From: Paucimonas sp.
GTDB lineage: Bacteria > Pseudomonadota > Gammaproteobacteria > Pseudomonadales > Pseudomonadaceae
Length of the DNA stretch: 64,000 nucleotides
Reading direction: 5' to 3'
Assembly: GCA_031253995.1 (NCBI GenBank)
Contig: JAIRVG010000009.1
Coordinates: 1 to 64,000, forward strand
The stretch's first letter is position 1, and every line of letters begins with the position of its first letter. A program made the position numbers and the translations under genes. The notes beneath the pieces were generated by a model that was not told the DNA's origin, did no database searches, and worked only from the letters and a program-made list of their open reading frames with translations. Shown here piece by piece: positions 36,175 to 44,830 of this stretch.

Positions 36175-36411
36175 TCAGGCTTTTTCGGTGATTCCGGTGA
36201 TTTCCACGCCACTCTGCTCCTTCAGCCACTTGGCAGTCGGGCAATCGGCGCGGTCCTGGAAGTCGTTGAGGTCGAGTTCATCCATGACGGGGAACAAGTG
36301 GCCCCTGATCCGTCGAGCCGCCTCTTCGATGCTCGGCCGGTTTTCACAGGCAAACAGCAACGAAGTGCGTTCGCCTTTCTGGTCCACGAAGGTGATTTCC
36401 CACTCTTTCAT
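36175..36411 (-). CDS. Small conserved hypothetical protein
   Basis: A 78-residue cytoplasmic protein (MKEWEITFVDQKGERTSLLF...GVEITGITEKA). It has one beta-rich half with a central cysteine (FACENRPSIEEAARRI) and a short helical part. No membrane segment, signal peptide or catalytic motif is seen. The ATG is preceded by a weak purine stretch. It is known to me only as a conserved Pseudomonas hypothetical. It stands alone, with about 175 bases to the RraB-like gene. Confidence 0.7.
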   Translation of the reverse strand: MKEWEITFVDQKGERTSLLFACENRPSIEEAARRIRGHLFPVMDELDLNDFQDRADCPTAKWLKEQSGVEITGITEKA

Positions 36412-36511
36412 CTGGCGTAGTCCTCGAAGGGAAGTACGGGTATGTCCAGCCTACCTTCCGTTGACCGTGGCCTGGGGGCATTGTTCCGGTTGCGTGACGC
36501 TCGCCACGGGT

Positions 36512-36538
36512 AAAAAAAGACCCCGGCAAGCCGGGGTC
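36512..36538 (-). terminator. Terminator after the LtaS-like gene
   Basis: GACCCCGGC-AA-GCCGGGGTC (36519-36538), preceded on the plus strand by seven A bases, becomes a stem followed by a T-run on the minus strand. It lies 29 bases beyond the stop of the sulfatase gene. Confidence 0.92.
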
Positions 36539-36566
36539 CAGTGAATTGCACATCACTCGAACGCGA

Positions 36567-38627
36567 TCAGTCCGGAATCCCGTGAATCACGCCCGCCGTG
36601 TTGTCCATCAGGCTCTTGGTCGCGGTCTGGATGAAGGATTCGAGCTTCTTCTGCATCGCCTCCTGCTCCGGGCCCTGGATCAGCTCGGCCTTGAACTCGC
36701 TGCCCAGCTGGTAGCGGTACAACCGCGGCGCCATGTCCTTGGACTCGATCAGCAGGTGGTCGCCCTGGAACAGGCCAACGATCTGCTCGCTGCCCGACGG
36801 CTTGACCATGCCCATGCCCTGGTCGCCTTCCGGCAGGTTGAGCAGGTCGCGCCCCCAGCACTGGTGACGGGTTTCACCACCGAGGCGGCCCATGATGGTC
36901 GGCACGATGTCGATCTGGGTGCCGACGATATGGCTGCGCTTGCCGAACTTCTCCTGGATGCCCGGCGCGATCATCAGCATCGGCACGTTGAAGCGGCCGA
37001 GGTCCAGCTCGGTGACCTGTTGGCTGTTGCCGAAGCCGTGGTCGCCGACGATGACGAACAGGGTTTCCTTGAAGTACGGCTCCTTGCGCGCCTTCTCGAA
37101 GAACTGGCCCAGGGCCCAGTCGGAGTAGCGCATGGCGGTCAGGTGTTCGTCCAGGCGGCCGAAGCCGGTGACCGGCTCCACCGGCAGGTTCTTCGGCAGC
37201 GCATACGGCGTGTGGTTGGACAGGGTCTGGAGCAAGGCATAGAACGGTTTCTTGCCATAGTTGTGGGCCAGTTCCTGGGCACCGCGGTCGAACATGTCCT
37301 GGTCGGATACGCCCCAGGTCGGGTCGGAGAACACCGGATTGACGAAGTCACGACGGCCGATGAAGGTGGTCATGCCCTGGTTGCCGAAGAAACCGGACTG
37401 GTTGTCCCAGGCGAAGTCACCGTTGTAGACGTAGACGTCGTCGTAGTCGCGGGCGCTGAGCAGCGCCGGCAGGCCGGACAGCTTGTGGCCGCCTTCCGGG
37501 GTCTGCATCAGGTATTCGAAGCCCGGCAGGTTGGGGAAGCAGGCCATGGTGGCGAACATGCCCTGGTGGGTATGGGTGCCGTTGGAGAAGAAGCGGTCGA
37601 ACAGCAGGCCTTCCTCGGCCAGCTTGTCGAAGTACGGGGTGATGTTGCCCTTGGCGCCCAGCGCACCCACGGAATGGCCGGCGAAGCTTTCCATGAGGAT
37701 CACCACCACGTTCTTGATCGGCAGGGTGTTTTCCACTGGCGGGGTGAAGTCGCGGCGGATCGCCGCTTCGTCGGCTTCGACCAGCTTGTCATGGGGGGTC
37801 AGCAGCATGGAGCGCACCGTCTCCTGCGCGACCTGCGGGTCGAGGGTGGCCTTCCAGATGTTGTCGCGGTCCTCGGACATACGGCTCTTGGCCGCGTCGA
37901 TCAAGGTCAGGGTGCCGTTCAGGCCCAGCTGGTTGACGAAGTTCGAGTCGGTGGTGAAGGCATCGCCCCAGCGCATCGGCGGGCCCTGGCGCAGGGTGCC
38001 GCGGGCGGCGATCACGGCCACCAGCAGGATCATGAAGAACACCACGCCACGTGCGTACCAGGGCGCCACGCTGCGCGCGCCGGCAAGGTTGCTCTGGTAT
38101 TGGCCGCGCGGGCGGGTCAGGCGGTCGATGCCCTTGAACGCCAGGCTCATGACCACGGTACCGACAGCCCAGGCCAACAGGTAGCGGACCACCGGGAAGC
38201 CGTACCAGATCATGCTGGAGACGGTCTTGGGGTCTTCCTTGATGTACTGGAACACCAGGCCGTTGAGGCGCTGGTGGAACTCGCGGTAGAAGTCCATCTC
38301 CACCAGGCCGAGGAACAGCGTGATGCTGGACGCCACGGTCAGCCACAGGCGGAACAGGCCGCGGGCGGCCATGGCCCGGGCGCTGAGGATCGCCAGCAGC
38401 AGCGGGATGCTCAGGTACACCACCACCCGCAGGTCGAAGCGCAAGCCGTTGAAGAAGCCTTCGGCGACGGTGGAGTACGGCGTGTCGCCGATCATGTCGC
38501 TGTTGTAGACCAGCAGGGCGAAGCGCACCAGGCTGAGCATCAGCATGATCACCAGGCCGCACAGCAGGGTGTAGAGCAGGTGTGATTTGACCGTCGGTTG
38601 CAGGCGCGGGGCGTCCGTTTTAGCCAT
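36567..38627 (-). CDS. LTA-synthase-family sulfatase, membrane-bound
   Basis: A 686-residue protein. Five hydrophobic helices occupy residues about 13-200 and a C-terminal periplasmic sulfatase/phosphotransferase domain about 245-680. The nucleophile region is FFSNGTHTHQGMFATMACFP, and metal-site motifs NVVVILMESFAGHS, NGDFAWDNQ and VGDHGFGNSQ are seen. Gram-negative members of this LtaS-like family transfer phosphoglycerol or phosphoethanolamine to envelope glycans (OpgB-like); the acceptor here is unknown. In P. aeruginosa the analogous gene (PA1689, from memory) is near aroC and the mtn genes, as here. Confidence 0.85.
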   Translation of the reverse strand: MAKTDAPRLQPTVKSHLLYTLLCGLVIMLMLSLVRFALLVYNSDMIGDTPYSTVAEGFFNGLRFDLRVVVYLSIPLLLAILSARAMAARGLFRLWLTVASSITLFLGLVEMDFYREFHQRLNGLVFQYIKEDPKTVSSMIWYGFPVVRYLLAWAVGTVVMSLAFKGIDRLTRPRGQYQSNLAGARSVAPWYARGVVFFMILLVAVIAARGTLRQGPPMRWGDAFTTDSNFVNQLGLNGTLTLIDAAKSRMSEDRDNIWKATLDPQVAQETVRSMLLTPHDKLVEADEAAIRRDFTPPVENTLPIKNVVVILMESFAGHSVGALGAKGNITPYFDKLAEEGLLFDRFFSNGTHTHQGMFATMACFPNLPGFEYLMQTPEGGHKLSGLPALLSARDYDDVYVYNGDFAWDNQSGFFGNQGMTTFIGRRDFVNPVFSDPTWGVSDQDMFDRGAQELAHNYGKKPFYALLQTLSNHTPYALPKNLPVEPVTGFGRLDEHLTAMRYSDWALGQFFEKARKEPYFKETLFVIVGDHGFGNSQQVTELDLGRFNVPMLMIAPGIQEKFGKRSHIVGTQIDIVPTIMGRLGGETRHQCWGRDLLNLPEGDQGMGMVKPSGSEQIVGLFQGDHLLIESKDMAPRLYRYQLGSEFKAELIQGPEQEAMQKKLESFIQTATKSLMDNTAGVIHGIPD

Positions 38628-38853
38628 GGAGAGGAAGATCCCTGGGATTCTGATTATGGGAAGCACATTGACGCGAAGCGGCGGTACCCCGGGTCGAATG
38701 ACCGGGTGGCCGGACCAATTGGCGAATGGGTAATGGCGCGCGATTGTCTTCAATCGATTGTGAAAATTTTGTTGAAGCGCATGCAGGCCCGACTCAGGCT
38801 AGTCGGGTCGCTGCATCAGCACAAATTGGCGTGTGGTAACCGGATGTTTTTCC

Positions 38854-39045
38854 CTAGAGACGCACATCTCCGCGGGGGCCGGCAATGGCCCAGATGATCA
38901 GGCCGAGCACCGGCAGCAGGATGATCAGCAGGATCCACAGGACCTTGGCGCCGCCGCCGGCGCTGCTCTTGATCACGTTGATGATCGCCCAGATGTCGAG
39001 GGCGAGGATGATCAGGCCGGCAAGGCCGTTGAACGTCGAACCCAT
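38854..39045 (-). CDS. Small PLDc_N-domain membrane protein
   Basis: A 63-residue protein with two hydrophobic helices (GLAGLIILALDIWAIINVI and VLWILLIILLPVLGLIIWAI) ending GPRGDVRL. It is the phospholipase D N-terminal-type (PLDc_N) small membrane domain found alone in many bacteria. GGGAG lies 7 bases before the ATG at 39045. Function unknown. Confidence 0.85.
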   Translation of the reverse strand: MGSTFNGLAGLIILALDIWAIINVIKSSAGGGAKVLWILLIILLPVLGLIIWAIAGPRGDVRL

Positions 39046-39174
39046 TCCGCAACTCCCTATTCAAGTCCCGACTCACCAGAGAATAGCTGGCTATTGGCCT
39101 TATAGACGCGCTTGCCTGGTAGTCGTTCCGCCGCCCTGATTAGACTGTTTCCACGTTTTACCGGAGAGATGCCC

Positions 39175-40116
39175 ATGCCCCCATCCCAGACCCATAGCCC
39201 TTCCGCCCCCGCACCCTTGCTCAGCGCCTGGCTGCAGCAGGCACAGGCGACGCCCTGGCTGAGCGCCGGCATGGGCCTGAGCCTGCTGGCGATCCTCTGG
39301 CTGATGGGCGCCAGCGCCTGGAACGCGATCCACGGCGACCACCAGGAAAACCTGCACCTGGCCATGCTCGGCGGCCTGGCCGGATTCTCCGCCACCGCCC
39401 TCGGCGCGATCCTCGCCGTGGTGTTGCGCGAGGTCAGCGCGCGCACCCAGGACGTGATGCTTGGCTTTGCCGCCGGGATGATGCTCGCCGCCAGTTCCTT
39501 CTCACTGATCCTGCCGGGCCTGGACGCCGCCCGCGAGATCACCGGCAGCGGCCCGTTCGCCGCGCTGACCGTGGTGGTCGGCATGGGCCTGGGCGTACTG
39601 CTGATGCTCGGCCTCGACCGCTTCACCCCGCACGAACACGAAAGCACCGGTCCCTGCGGGCCGCAGGCCGAGCGGATCAACCGGGTCTGGCTGTTCGTCC
39701 TGGCGATCACCCTGCACAACCTGCCGGAGGGCATGGCCATCGGCGTCAGCTTCACCACCGGCGACCTGAATGTCGGCCTGCCGCTGACCAGTGCCATCGC
39801 CATCCAGGACATCCCCGAAGGACTGGCGGTGGCCCTGGCCCTGCGCGCCACCGGCCTGTCGAACTTCAAGGCGGCGCTGGTGGCCATCGGCTCGGGCCTG
39901 ATGGAACCGATTGGCGCGGTGATCGGCCTGGGGATTTCCAGCGGTTTCGCCCTCGCCTACCCGATCAGCATGGGCCTGGCGGCGGGGGCGATGCTCTTCG
40001 TGGTGTCCCACGAGGTGATTCCGGAAACCCACCGCAACGGCCACCAGACCTCGGCGACCCTGGGCCTTATGGGTGGTTTCGCGGTGATGATGTTCCTCGA
40101 TACCGCGCTCGGCTAG
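39175..40116 (+). CDS. ZIP-family metal transporter
   Basis: A 313-residue ZIP (ZupT-like) permease with eight helices. The metal site lies in two conserved helices: LHNLPEGMAIGVSF and IQDIPEGLAVALAL, with a His-rich loop (FTPHEHEST) before them. It should import zinc or other divalent metals. ATG 39175 is preferred because GGAG lies 8 bases upstream; ATG 39169, two codons earlier, has it too close. The stop is shared within CTAG with the convergent gene at 40113. Confidence 0.9.
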   Translation: MPPSQTHSPSAPAPLLSAWLQQAQATPWLSAGMGLSLLAILWLMGASAWNAIHGDHQENLHLAMLGGLAGFSATALGAILAVVLREVSARTQDVMLGFAAGMMLAASSFSLILPGLDAAREITGSGPFAALTVVVGMGLGVLLMLGLDRFTPHEHESTGPCGPQAERINRVWLFVLAITLHNLPEGMAIGVSFTTGDLNVGLPLTSAIAIQDIPEGLAVALALRATGLSNFKAALVAIGSGLMEPIGAVIGLGISSGFALAYPISMGLAAGAMLFVVSHEVIPETHRNGHQTSATLGLMGGFAVMMFLDTALG

Positions 40117-40643
40117 ACGTGCACGGCGACCCGCAGCGCTTCCAGGGCCGGCGCTGCGGCGATGTTCAGTTCGGCGCACAGTTCCAGCACCCGCGGCAGG
40201 TCGTCGCCACAGACCAGGACCATCTGCAGTTCATCGTCGAGCAACTGGCTGAAGTTCATCAGCACGTAGCCGCCGGCTTCCTTGTTCATGCTGCCCATCT
40301 GGATCTGCATGCGGTTCAGCGCGGTGAGCGCCTCGACCTTGAGCAATTGCTTGGGCTTGATGTTGAACGGCACGCTCTTGTCGAAGGAGTCGATGATCTG
40401 GCCGAGCAGGTCCGGGTAGGTGTCGGCCTGGAACAGCACGGTGTCCGGCAGGCTGCCGACCACCACCCATTCGCCCAGCGGGATCGGGAAGCTGTCGTCG
40501 TAATTGATGTCGGGGTTGGCGGCGAGGAAGGCGGCGGGGTCGGCGTAGGCCTGGGTCGCTTCGTCGGCGATCCGCTCGATGTCCTGTTCGCTCATGCAGC
40601 CGGAGCTGATCTTGCCGATGAGTTCGACCAGTTGGTTTTTCAT
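40113..40643 (-). CDS. Conserved hypothetical protein
   Basis: A 176-residue acidic cytoplasmic protein with no recognised domain. An N-terminal helical part (QLVELIGKISSGCMSEQDIERIADEA) is followed by an alpha/beta region (IPLGEWVVVGSLPDTVLFQADTYPDLLGQI) and a C-terminal VLVCGDDLPRVLELCAEL. No signal peptide or membrane helix. The start at 40643 is supported by GTGAGG-type purines upstream. The stop TAG lies in CTAG, shared on opposite strands with the ZIP gene. An ankyrin gene lies 52 bases upstream on the same strand. Confidence 0.7.
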   Translation of the reverse strand: MKNQLVELIGKISSGCMSEQDIERIADEATQAYADPAAFLAANPDINYDDSFPIPLGEWVVVGSLPDTVLFQADTYPDLLGQIIDSFDKSVPFNIKPKQLLKVEALTALNRMQIQMGSMNKEAGGYVLMNFSQLLDDELQMVLVCGDDLPRVLELCAELNIAAAPALEALRVAVHV

Positions 40644-40695
40644 GGTGAGGCCCTGCGCCGCTGGAAAAAGGCGCCAAGGATACGCCTCCCGGGGG

Positions 40696-41220
40696 TTAGC
40701 CGGCCAGCGCCTGCAGGCGTGCGGCGGTATCGACCGCGCCCATGGCCTGGGCCGAGGCCAGGGCATCGGCACCGCGCACGTCACGCCGGGCTGGATCGGC
40801 GCCCTGCGCCAGCAGGTACTCGACGATGGCCACGCGGTTGAACATTGCCGCCATCATCAGCGCGGTGCGGCCGTCGCCGGCAGCGGCATCCGGATCGCCG
40901 CCGTGCTCAAGGAGCAGGCGGACCATCTCCAGGTTGCCCTTGAAGGCCGCGCCGGCCAGGGGCATCTGTCCGTTGTCGTTGGCGATCGCCGGATCGGCGC
41001 CCTGTTCCAGCAGAACCCGAACGGCATCAAGATGCCCGTGATAGCTGGCCAGCATCAGCAAGGTATCGCCCTTGTGATTGCGCAGGTTGACCGGCAGGCC
41101 GCTGGCCAGCAGACGTTGGAGCATGACGGCATCGCCCTGGCGGGCACGGTCGAAGACTTGCGCTGCGAAGGCCTCGGCCTCCTCGGCATCCATGGTGACG
41201 GGTGCGCGTTGATCGGACAT
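40696..41220 (-). CDS. Ankyrin-repeat protein
   Basis: A 174-residue protein with four ankyrin repeats (from about residue 20 to 165: DTLLMLASYHGHLDAVRVLLEQGADP, GQMPLAGAAFKGNLEMVRLLLEHGGDP, GRTALMMAAMFNRVAIVEYLLAQGADP). There is no signal peptide, unlike AnkB of P. aeruginosa, and no catalase gene beside it. GGAGG-like purines precede the ATG. It may bind a protein partner in the cytoplasm. The hypothetical gene downstream is co-directional and could belong to the same unit. Confidence 0.88.
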   Translation of the reverse strand: MSDQRAPVTMDAEEAEAFAAQVFDRARQGDAVMLQRLLASGLPVNLRNHKGDTLLMLASYHGHLDAVRVLLEQGADPAIANDNGQMPLAGAAFKGNLEMVRLLLEHGGDPDAAAGDGRTALMMAAMFNRVAIVEYLLAQGADPARRDVRGADALASAQAMGAVDTAARLQALAG

Positions 41221-41328
41221 AAGGAACCTCCCCTGCGGGACAACGCTCAATAGCTTGTCGGCCGCTGATGTGTGGATATGTGGATAAGTCCATCGCAGCG
41301 GCGGGAAAGTTCGATCGGGAAACCGGCA

Positions 41329-41372
41329 TTGCAAATTGCACTGTGCAAAATGCACGACCTTGCACAATGCAC
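41329..41372 (+). promoter_or_regulatory. Candidate enhancer (UAS) with repeated TTGCA half-sites
   Basis: The stretch holds TTGCA at 41329, the palindrome TTGCAC-T-GTGCAA at 41336-41348, and TGCA-CAA-TGCA within 41360-41371, 24 bases further on. Such repeated, phased half-sites about 65-108 bases upstream of the sigma-54 -24 element fit an upstream activator site for an enhancer-binding protein. The half-sites do not match NtrC spacing. The activator is unknown. Confidence 0.5.
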
Positions 41373-41398
41373 GGGGGCCTGTTTTTCGATTAAGAATA

Positions 41399-41411
41399 AA
41401 TCATTGATTTA
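41399..41411. promoter_or_regulatory. Candidate IHF site
   Basis: AATCAT-TGAT-TTA differs from the IHF consensus WATCAA-N4-TTR by one base. It lies in an AT-rich segment between the enhancer region and the sigma-54 promoter, centred about 57 bases before the predicted start of transcription, the usual place for bending DNA. Confidence 0.45.
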
Positions 41412-41436
41412 TAAGGATTTTTTAATAGATAAAAGC

Positions 41437-41452
41437 TGGCACGGTCGCTGCA
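41437..41452 (+). promoter_or_regulatory. Sigma-54 (RpoN) promoter of the DUF3509 gene
   Basis: TGGCACG-GTCG-CTGCA matches the sigma-54 consensus TGGCACG-N4-TTGCW with one mismatch and exact spacing; the essential GG and GC dinucleotides are present. It lies 41 bases before the start codon at 41493, leaving room for a transcription start near 41462 and an RBS. Confidence 0.72.
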
Positions 41453-41492
41453 CCCTTCAGTTCATGTCTGCCACCCACAGCCAGGAGCTGAT

Positions 41493-41765
41493 ATGGACCT
41501 CATTCAGGAAAAATTCGCCTCGGTGTTCTCCGCCTACCAGGTCACCACGCAACCGCGCCCGGACGGCGGCATCCTGCTGACCTTGCGCGCCGCTGACGGC
41601 AAACAGACCAAGCGTTCGATTTCGTATGGCCAGTTGCACAATGCCGAGCAGCTGTCCTGGGCGATCAGCGCGATCCGCCGCGACCTGGCCGAGCAGGCCA
41701 GTGAATTGCCGGTGATTTCCATGCTGCAGAGCCAGCAGCGCTTTGCCCTGCCGACCTATCGCTGA
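41493..41765 (+). CDS. DUF3509-family protein
   Basis: A 90-residue cytoplasmic protein (MDLIQEKFASVFSAYQVTTQ...) that I recognise as the Pseudomonas-restricted DUF3509 family, function unknown. It has a two-stranded, charged central part (ILLTLRAADGKQTKRSISYGQL) and a C-terminal helix region (LSWAISAIRRDLAEQ). AGGAG lies 6-7 bases before the ATG. The promoter upstream is of sigma-54 type, so expression probably depends on RpoN and an activator. Confidence 0.8.
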   Translation: MDLIQEKFASVFSAYQVTTQPRPDGGILLTLRAADGKQTKRSISYGQLHNAEQLSWAISAIRRDLAEQASELPVISMLQSQQRFALPTYR

Positions 41766-41842
41766 AGCTGCAGCGGTCCCGGATATTGTGAAAATCTGGG
41801 ACCGCTATGCGGTCCTTCGCAGGCAAGCCAGCTTGTACGGGG

Positions 41843-42382
41843 TTAGAAGGTATCGTCCAGACCTGGAAACGCTCTGGAACCTTCATCGCCGGTCAGCTCG
41901 ACCTTTCGCGCCAGCTCACTCTCGAACACCCGCACCAGCACCAGGTTCGGCTGCTCGCCCATATCGAACCACTGCGCAGTCCCCGCCGGGACACTGACCA
42001 CATCCCCCCGCTCGCCCACCAGCGCATAGACATACTCGCCAATCCGCAGGTTCAGCAGCCCACGCCCACTGACGAAGAAGCGCAGGTCGGATCCGGCATG
42101 GCGGCGCTCGTCCAGCAGCCCGGCGCGGATCTCGTCCTTCTGCGCGTGCTCAGGGCCAATACTCAACACCTCGACCACCCCAGCCCCCAAGGCCTCGACC
42201 TGCCCGCCGAGGGCGGCGATCACCTCCGCCTGCGCGGTACCCGGCCGGATGCGCGCGGCAGGCTCGCGCTGTTCGAAGCGCACGCCCTGCTCCGCCAAGG
42301 TCGCGGCGATATCCTCGGCATGGGTAAGGACCTTGTTCGGCGTGTCGGGGGTGGACTGGTGGTAAACGCTGAGGATGCTCAA
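41843..42382 (-). CDS. Degenerate acireductone dioxygenase (MtnD-like)
   Basis: A 179-residue cupin. N-terminal VYHQSTPDTPNKVLTH and PVPAGT...WFDMG-type sequences identify the acireductone dioxygenase family of methionine salvage. In the active family the metal is held by H-x-H-x3-E and a later H. Here EHRHGEDE is replaced by ERRHAGSD and GTRHWFDMG by GTAQWFDMG, so only one histidine is retained and the glutamate becomes aspartate. It is probably not a dioxygenase. The start is TTG at 42382, with AGGAG 7 bases upstream. mtnB and mtnC, adjacent in P. aeruginosa, are absent. Confidence 0.85.
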   Translation of the reverse strand: MSILSVYHQSTPDTPNKVLTHAEDIAATLAEQGVRFEQREPAARIRPGTAQAEVIAALGGQVEALGAGVVEVLSIGPEHAQKDEIRAGLLDERRHAGSDLRFFVSGRGLLNLRIGEYVYALVGERGDVVSVPAGTAQWFDMGEQPNLVLVRVFESELARKVELTGDEGSRAFPGLDDTF

Positions 42383-42420
42383 GGGGCAACTCCTGATCTT
42401 TCGAAAACGTGGCAAGGACG

Positions 42421-43605
42421 CTACGCGGCGTCCTCCTTCAAGCGGGTTGCAATGATAACGGCTGCGGCCAGCGCCGCGACGCTGGCAATACTAAAGGTGA
42501 TGCCAGGGCCCAGCGCCTTCCAGCTGTAGCCCGCATACAACGCACCCAGCGCCCCGCCGGTACCGGACAGCGCCGCATAGAACGCCTGGCCCTGACCCTG
42601 CTGGCGCGCGCCGAAGCTGCGCTGGACGAAGGCGATGCAGGAGGCATGGAAGGCGCCGAAGGTCGCCGCGTGCAGCAGCTGGGCGAACAGAAGGACCACC
42701 AGGTGCTCGGCCAGGCTGCCCAGCAGCACCCAGCGCAACGCCGCCAGCAGGAAGCTCGCCAGCAACACCCGACGCAACGACACCCGAGCCAGGATCTTGC
42801 TCATCACCACGAACAGCAGCACCTCCGCCAGCACCCCCAGGGCCCAGAGCATGCCGATGGTGCCGCGGGCGTAGCCGAGGTGTTCCAGGTGCAGGGTCAG
42901 GAAGGTGTAGTACGGGCCGTGGCTGAGCTGCATCAGCGCCACGCAGACGTAGAACGCCAGCACCCCGGGCCGGGTCAGTTGCTTGAGGAACCCGCCGCTG
43001 GCCGGTCGTTCGGCATGCTCCGCCGGTTGCGCGTTGGGCACCCACAGGCTGGCCAGGACGATGCCGGCCATGATGCATACCAGCGCCACCGGGTAGACAT
43101 CCAGGCTCAGCCATTCGAACAACCGCCCGAGGCCGACCACAGTGAGGATGAAACCGATCGAGCCCCACAGGCGGATCTGGCTGTAGCGCCCGGTCTGTCC
43201 TTGCAGGTGGGCCAGGGTGATGACCTCGAACTGTGGCAGCACCGCATGCCAGAAGAACGCATGCAGGGCCATGACCAGCGCCAGCCAGGCGTAGCTCTTG
43301 TCGACGAAGATCAGGGCGAAGCTGGCCAGGGTGCACAGCGCGCCAAGGCGTACGATCAACAGGCGCTGGCCGCTGCGATCGCCCAGCCAGCCCCACAGGT
43401 TGGGGGCGACGCAGCGCATCAGCATGGGAATCGCCACCAGCTCGCCGATACGTGCGCTGGAGAAGCCGAGGTGATCGAAATACAGCGCCAGGAACGGCGC
43501 GGTAGACCCGAGCAGGGCGAAGTAGAACAGGTAGAAACTGGACAGCCGCCAGTAGGGAAGCGCCACGGCCCCCCACGCCGTGGCGCGACGGGCGATGCCG
43601 GGCAT
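42421..43605 (-). CDS. MFS transporter (MFS_1-like)
   Basis: A 394-residue major facilitator protein with 12 helices. PNLWGWLGDRSGQRLL in the first half marks the family. It resembles the LacY-fold nucleoside or phenylpropionate-type permeases (HcaT). The ATG at 43605 shares its A with the aroC stop (TGATG), so translation is coupled to aroC. The substrate is unknown. The same pairing with aroC occurs in P. aeruginosa (PA1681-PA1682). Confidence 0.88.
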   Translation of the reverse strand: MPGIARRATAWGAVALPYWRLSSFYLFYFALLGSTAPFLALYFDHLGFSSARIGELVAIPMLMRCVAPNLWGWLGDRSGQRLLIVRLGALCTLASFALIFVDKSYAWLALVMALHAFFWHAVLPQFEVITLAHLQGQTGRYSQIRLWGSIGFILTVVGLGRLFEWLSLDVYPVALVCIMAGIVLASLWVPNAQPAEHAERPASGGFLKQLTRPGVLAFYVCVALMQLSHGPYYTFLTLHLEHLGYARGTIGMLWALGVLAEVLLFVVMSKILARVSLRRVLLASFLLAALRWVLLGSLAEHLVVLLFAQLLHAATFGAFHASCIAFVQRSFGARQQGQGQAFYAALSGTGGALGALYAGYSWKALGPGITFSIASVAALAAAVIIATRLKEDAA

Positions 43606-44696
43606 CAGAGCTGGCCCAGTACCGGGGTGTTCACCCGCACGTCGGCGTTCTGGCCACGGTGGCGCAGCAGGTGGTCCATCAGCACGATGGCCATCATCGC
43701 TTCGGCGATCGGCGTGGCGCGGATGCCGACGCACGGGTCGTGACGGCCCTTGGTGATGACGTCCACCGGGTTGCCGTCCTTGTCGATCGAACGGCCCGGG
43801 GTGGTGATGCTGGAAGTCGGCTTCAGCGCCAGGTGGGCGACGATCGGCTGGCCCGAGGAAATGCCGCCGAGGATGCCGCCGGCGTTGTTGCTGAGGAAGC
43901 CTTCCGGGGTCAGCTCGTCGCGGTGCTCGGTGCCACGCTGGGCGACGCTGGCGAAGCCGGCGCCGATTTCCACGCCCTTGACCGCGTTGATGCTCATCAG
44001 CGCATGGGCCAGCTCGGCGTCGAGACGGTCGAAGATCGGCTCGCCAAGGCCCGGCATCACGCCTTCGGCGACCACGGTGATCTTCGCCCCGACCGAATCC
44101 TGGTCACGGCGCAGCTGGTCCATGTAGGCCTCCAGCTCCGGGACCTTGTCCGGGTCCGGGCTGAAGAAGGCGTTCTGCTCCACCGAGTCCCAGGTCTTGA
44201 ACGGGATCTCGATCGGGCCGAGCTGGCTCATGTAGCCACGGATGCGGATGCCCTGGGTGGCCAGGTACTTCTTGGCGATGGCGCCGGCGGCCACGCGCAT
44301 GGCGGTTTCCCGCGCCGAGCTGCGGCCACCGCCGCGGTAGTCGCGCTCACCGTACTTGTGGTGGTAGGTGTAGTCGGCGTGGGCCGGGCGGAACAGGTCC
44401 TTGATCGCCGAGTAGTCCTTGGACTTCTGGTCGGTGTTGCGGATCAGCAGGCCGATGGCGCAACCGGTGGTGCGCCCCTCGAACACGCCGGAGAGGATCT
44501 CGACCTCGTCGGCCTCCTGGCGCTGGGTGGTGTGGCGGCTGGTGCCGGGCTTGCGCCGGTCCAGGTCGCGCTGCAGGTCTTCCAGGGCGATCTCCAGGCC
44601 TGGCGGGCAGCCATCGACAATGGCGACCAACGCCGGACCATGGCTTTCGCCAGCGGTGGTGACAGTGAACAGCTTGCCGTAGGTATTGCCGGACAT
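43605..44696 (-). CDS. aroC: Chorismate synthase
   Basis: A 363-residue enzyme that converts 5-enolpyruvylshikimate-3-phosphate to chorismate using reduced FMN. Family signatures include [78 protein letters not shown] and [17 protein letters not shown]. It completes the pathway begun by the class II DAHP synthase at 13 kb. It is translationally coupled to the downstream MFS gene. Confidence 0.97.
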   Translation of the reverse strand: MSGNTYGKLFTVTTAGESHGPALVAIVDGCPPGLEIALEDLQRDLDRRKPGTSRHTTQRQEADEVEILSGVFEGRTTGCAIGLLIRNTDQKSKDYSAIKDLFRPAHADYTYHHKYGERDYRGGGRSSARETAMRVAAGAIAKKYLATQGIRIRGYMSQLGPIEIPFKTWDSVEQNAFFSPDPDKVPELEAYMDQLRRDQDSVGAKITVVAEGVMPGLGEPIFDRLDAELAHALMSINAVKGVEIGAGFASVAQRGTEHRDELTPEGFLSNNAGGILGGISSGQPIVAHLALKPTSSITTPGRSIDKDGNPVDVITKGRHDPCVGIRATPIAEAMMAIVLMDHLLRHRGQNADVRVNTPVLGQL

Positions 44697-44830
44697 GCAG
44701 GACGCTCCGCGAATTCAGCCTGATTTGAACGAGGGCGCCAGTATACGCAGGCGAACCATTCAGTTCATCCCTGATGGCGAACCTTCTGCCCGGCGCCGGG
44801 TCGAAATGCCACCTCCCCGCACGTAGCCCC

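Noticed and set aside
36546..38585. 679-codon open frame opposite the LtaS-like sulfatase
   Set aside because: His/Gln/Asp/Val-rich shadow composition typical of antisense GC frames, no RBS.
41329..41372. NtrC binding site in front of the DUF3509 gene
   Set aside because: TGCAC and GTGCA half-sites are present but separated by 1-3 bases instead of the 5-7 of NtrC sites; left as an unidentified enhancer.
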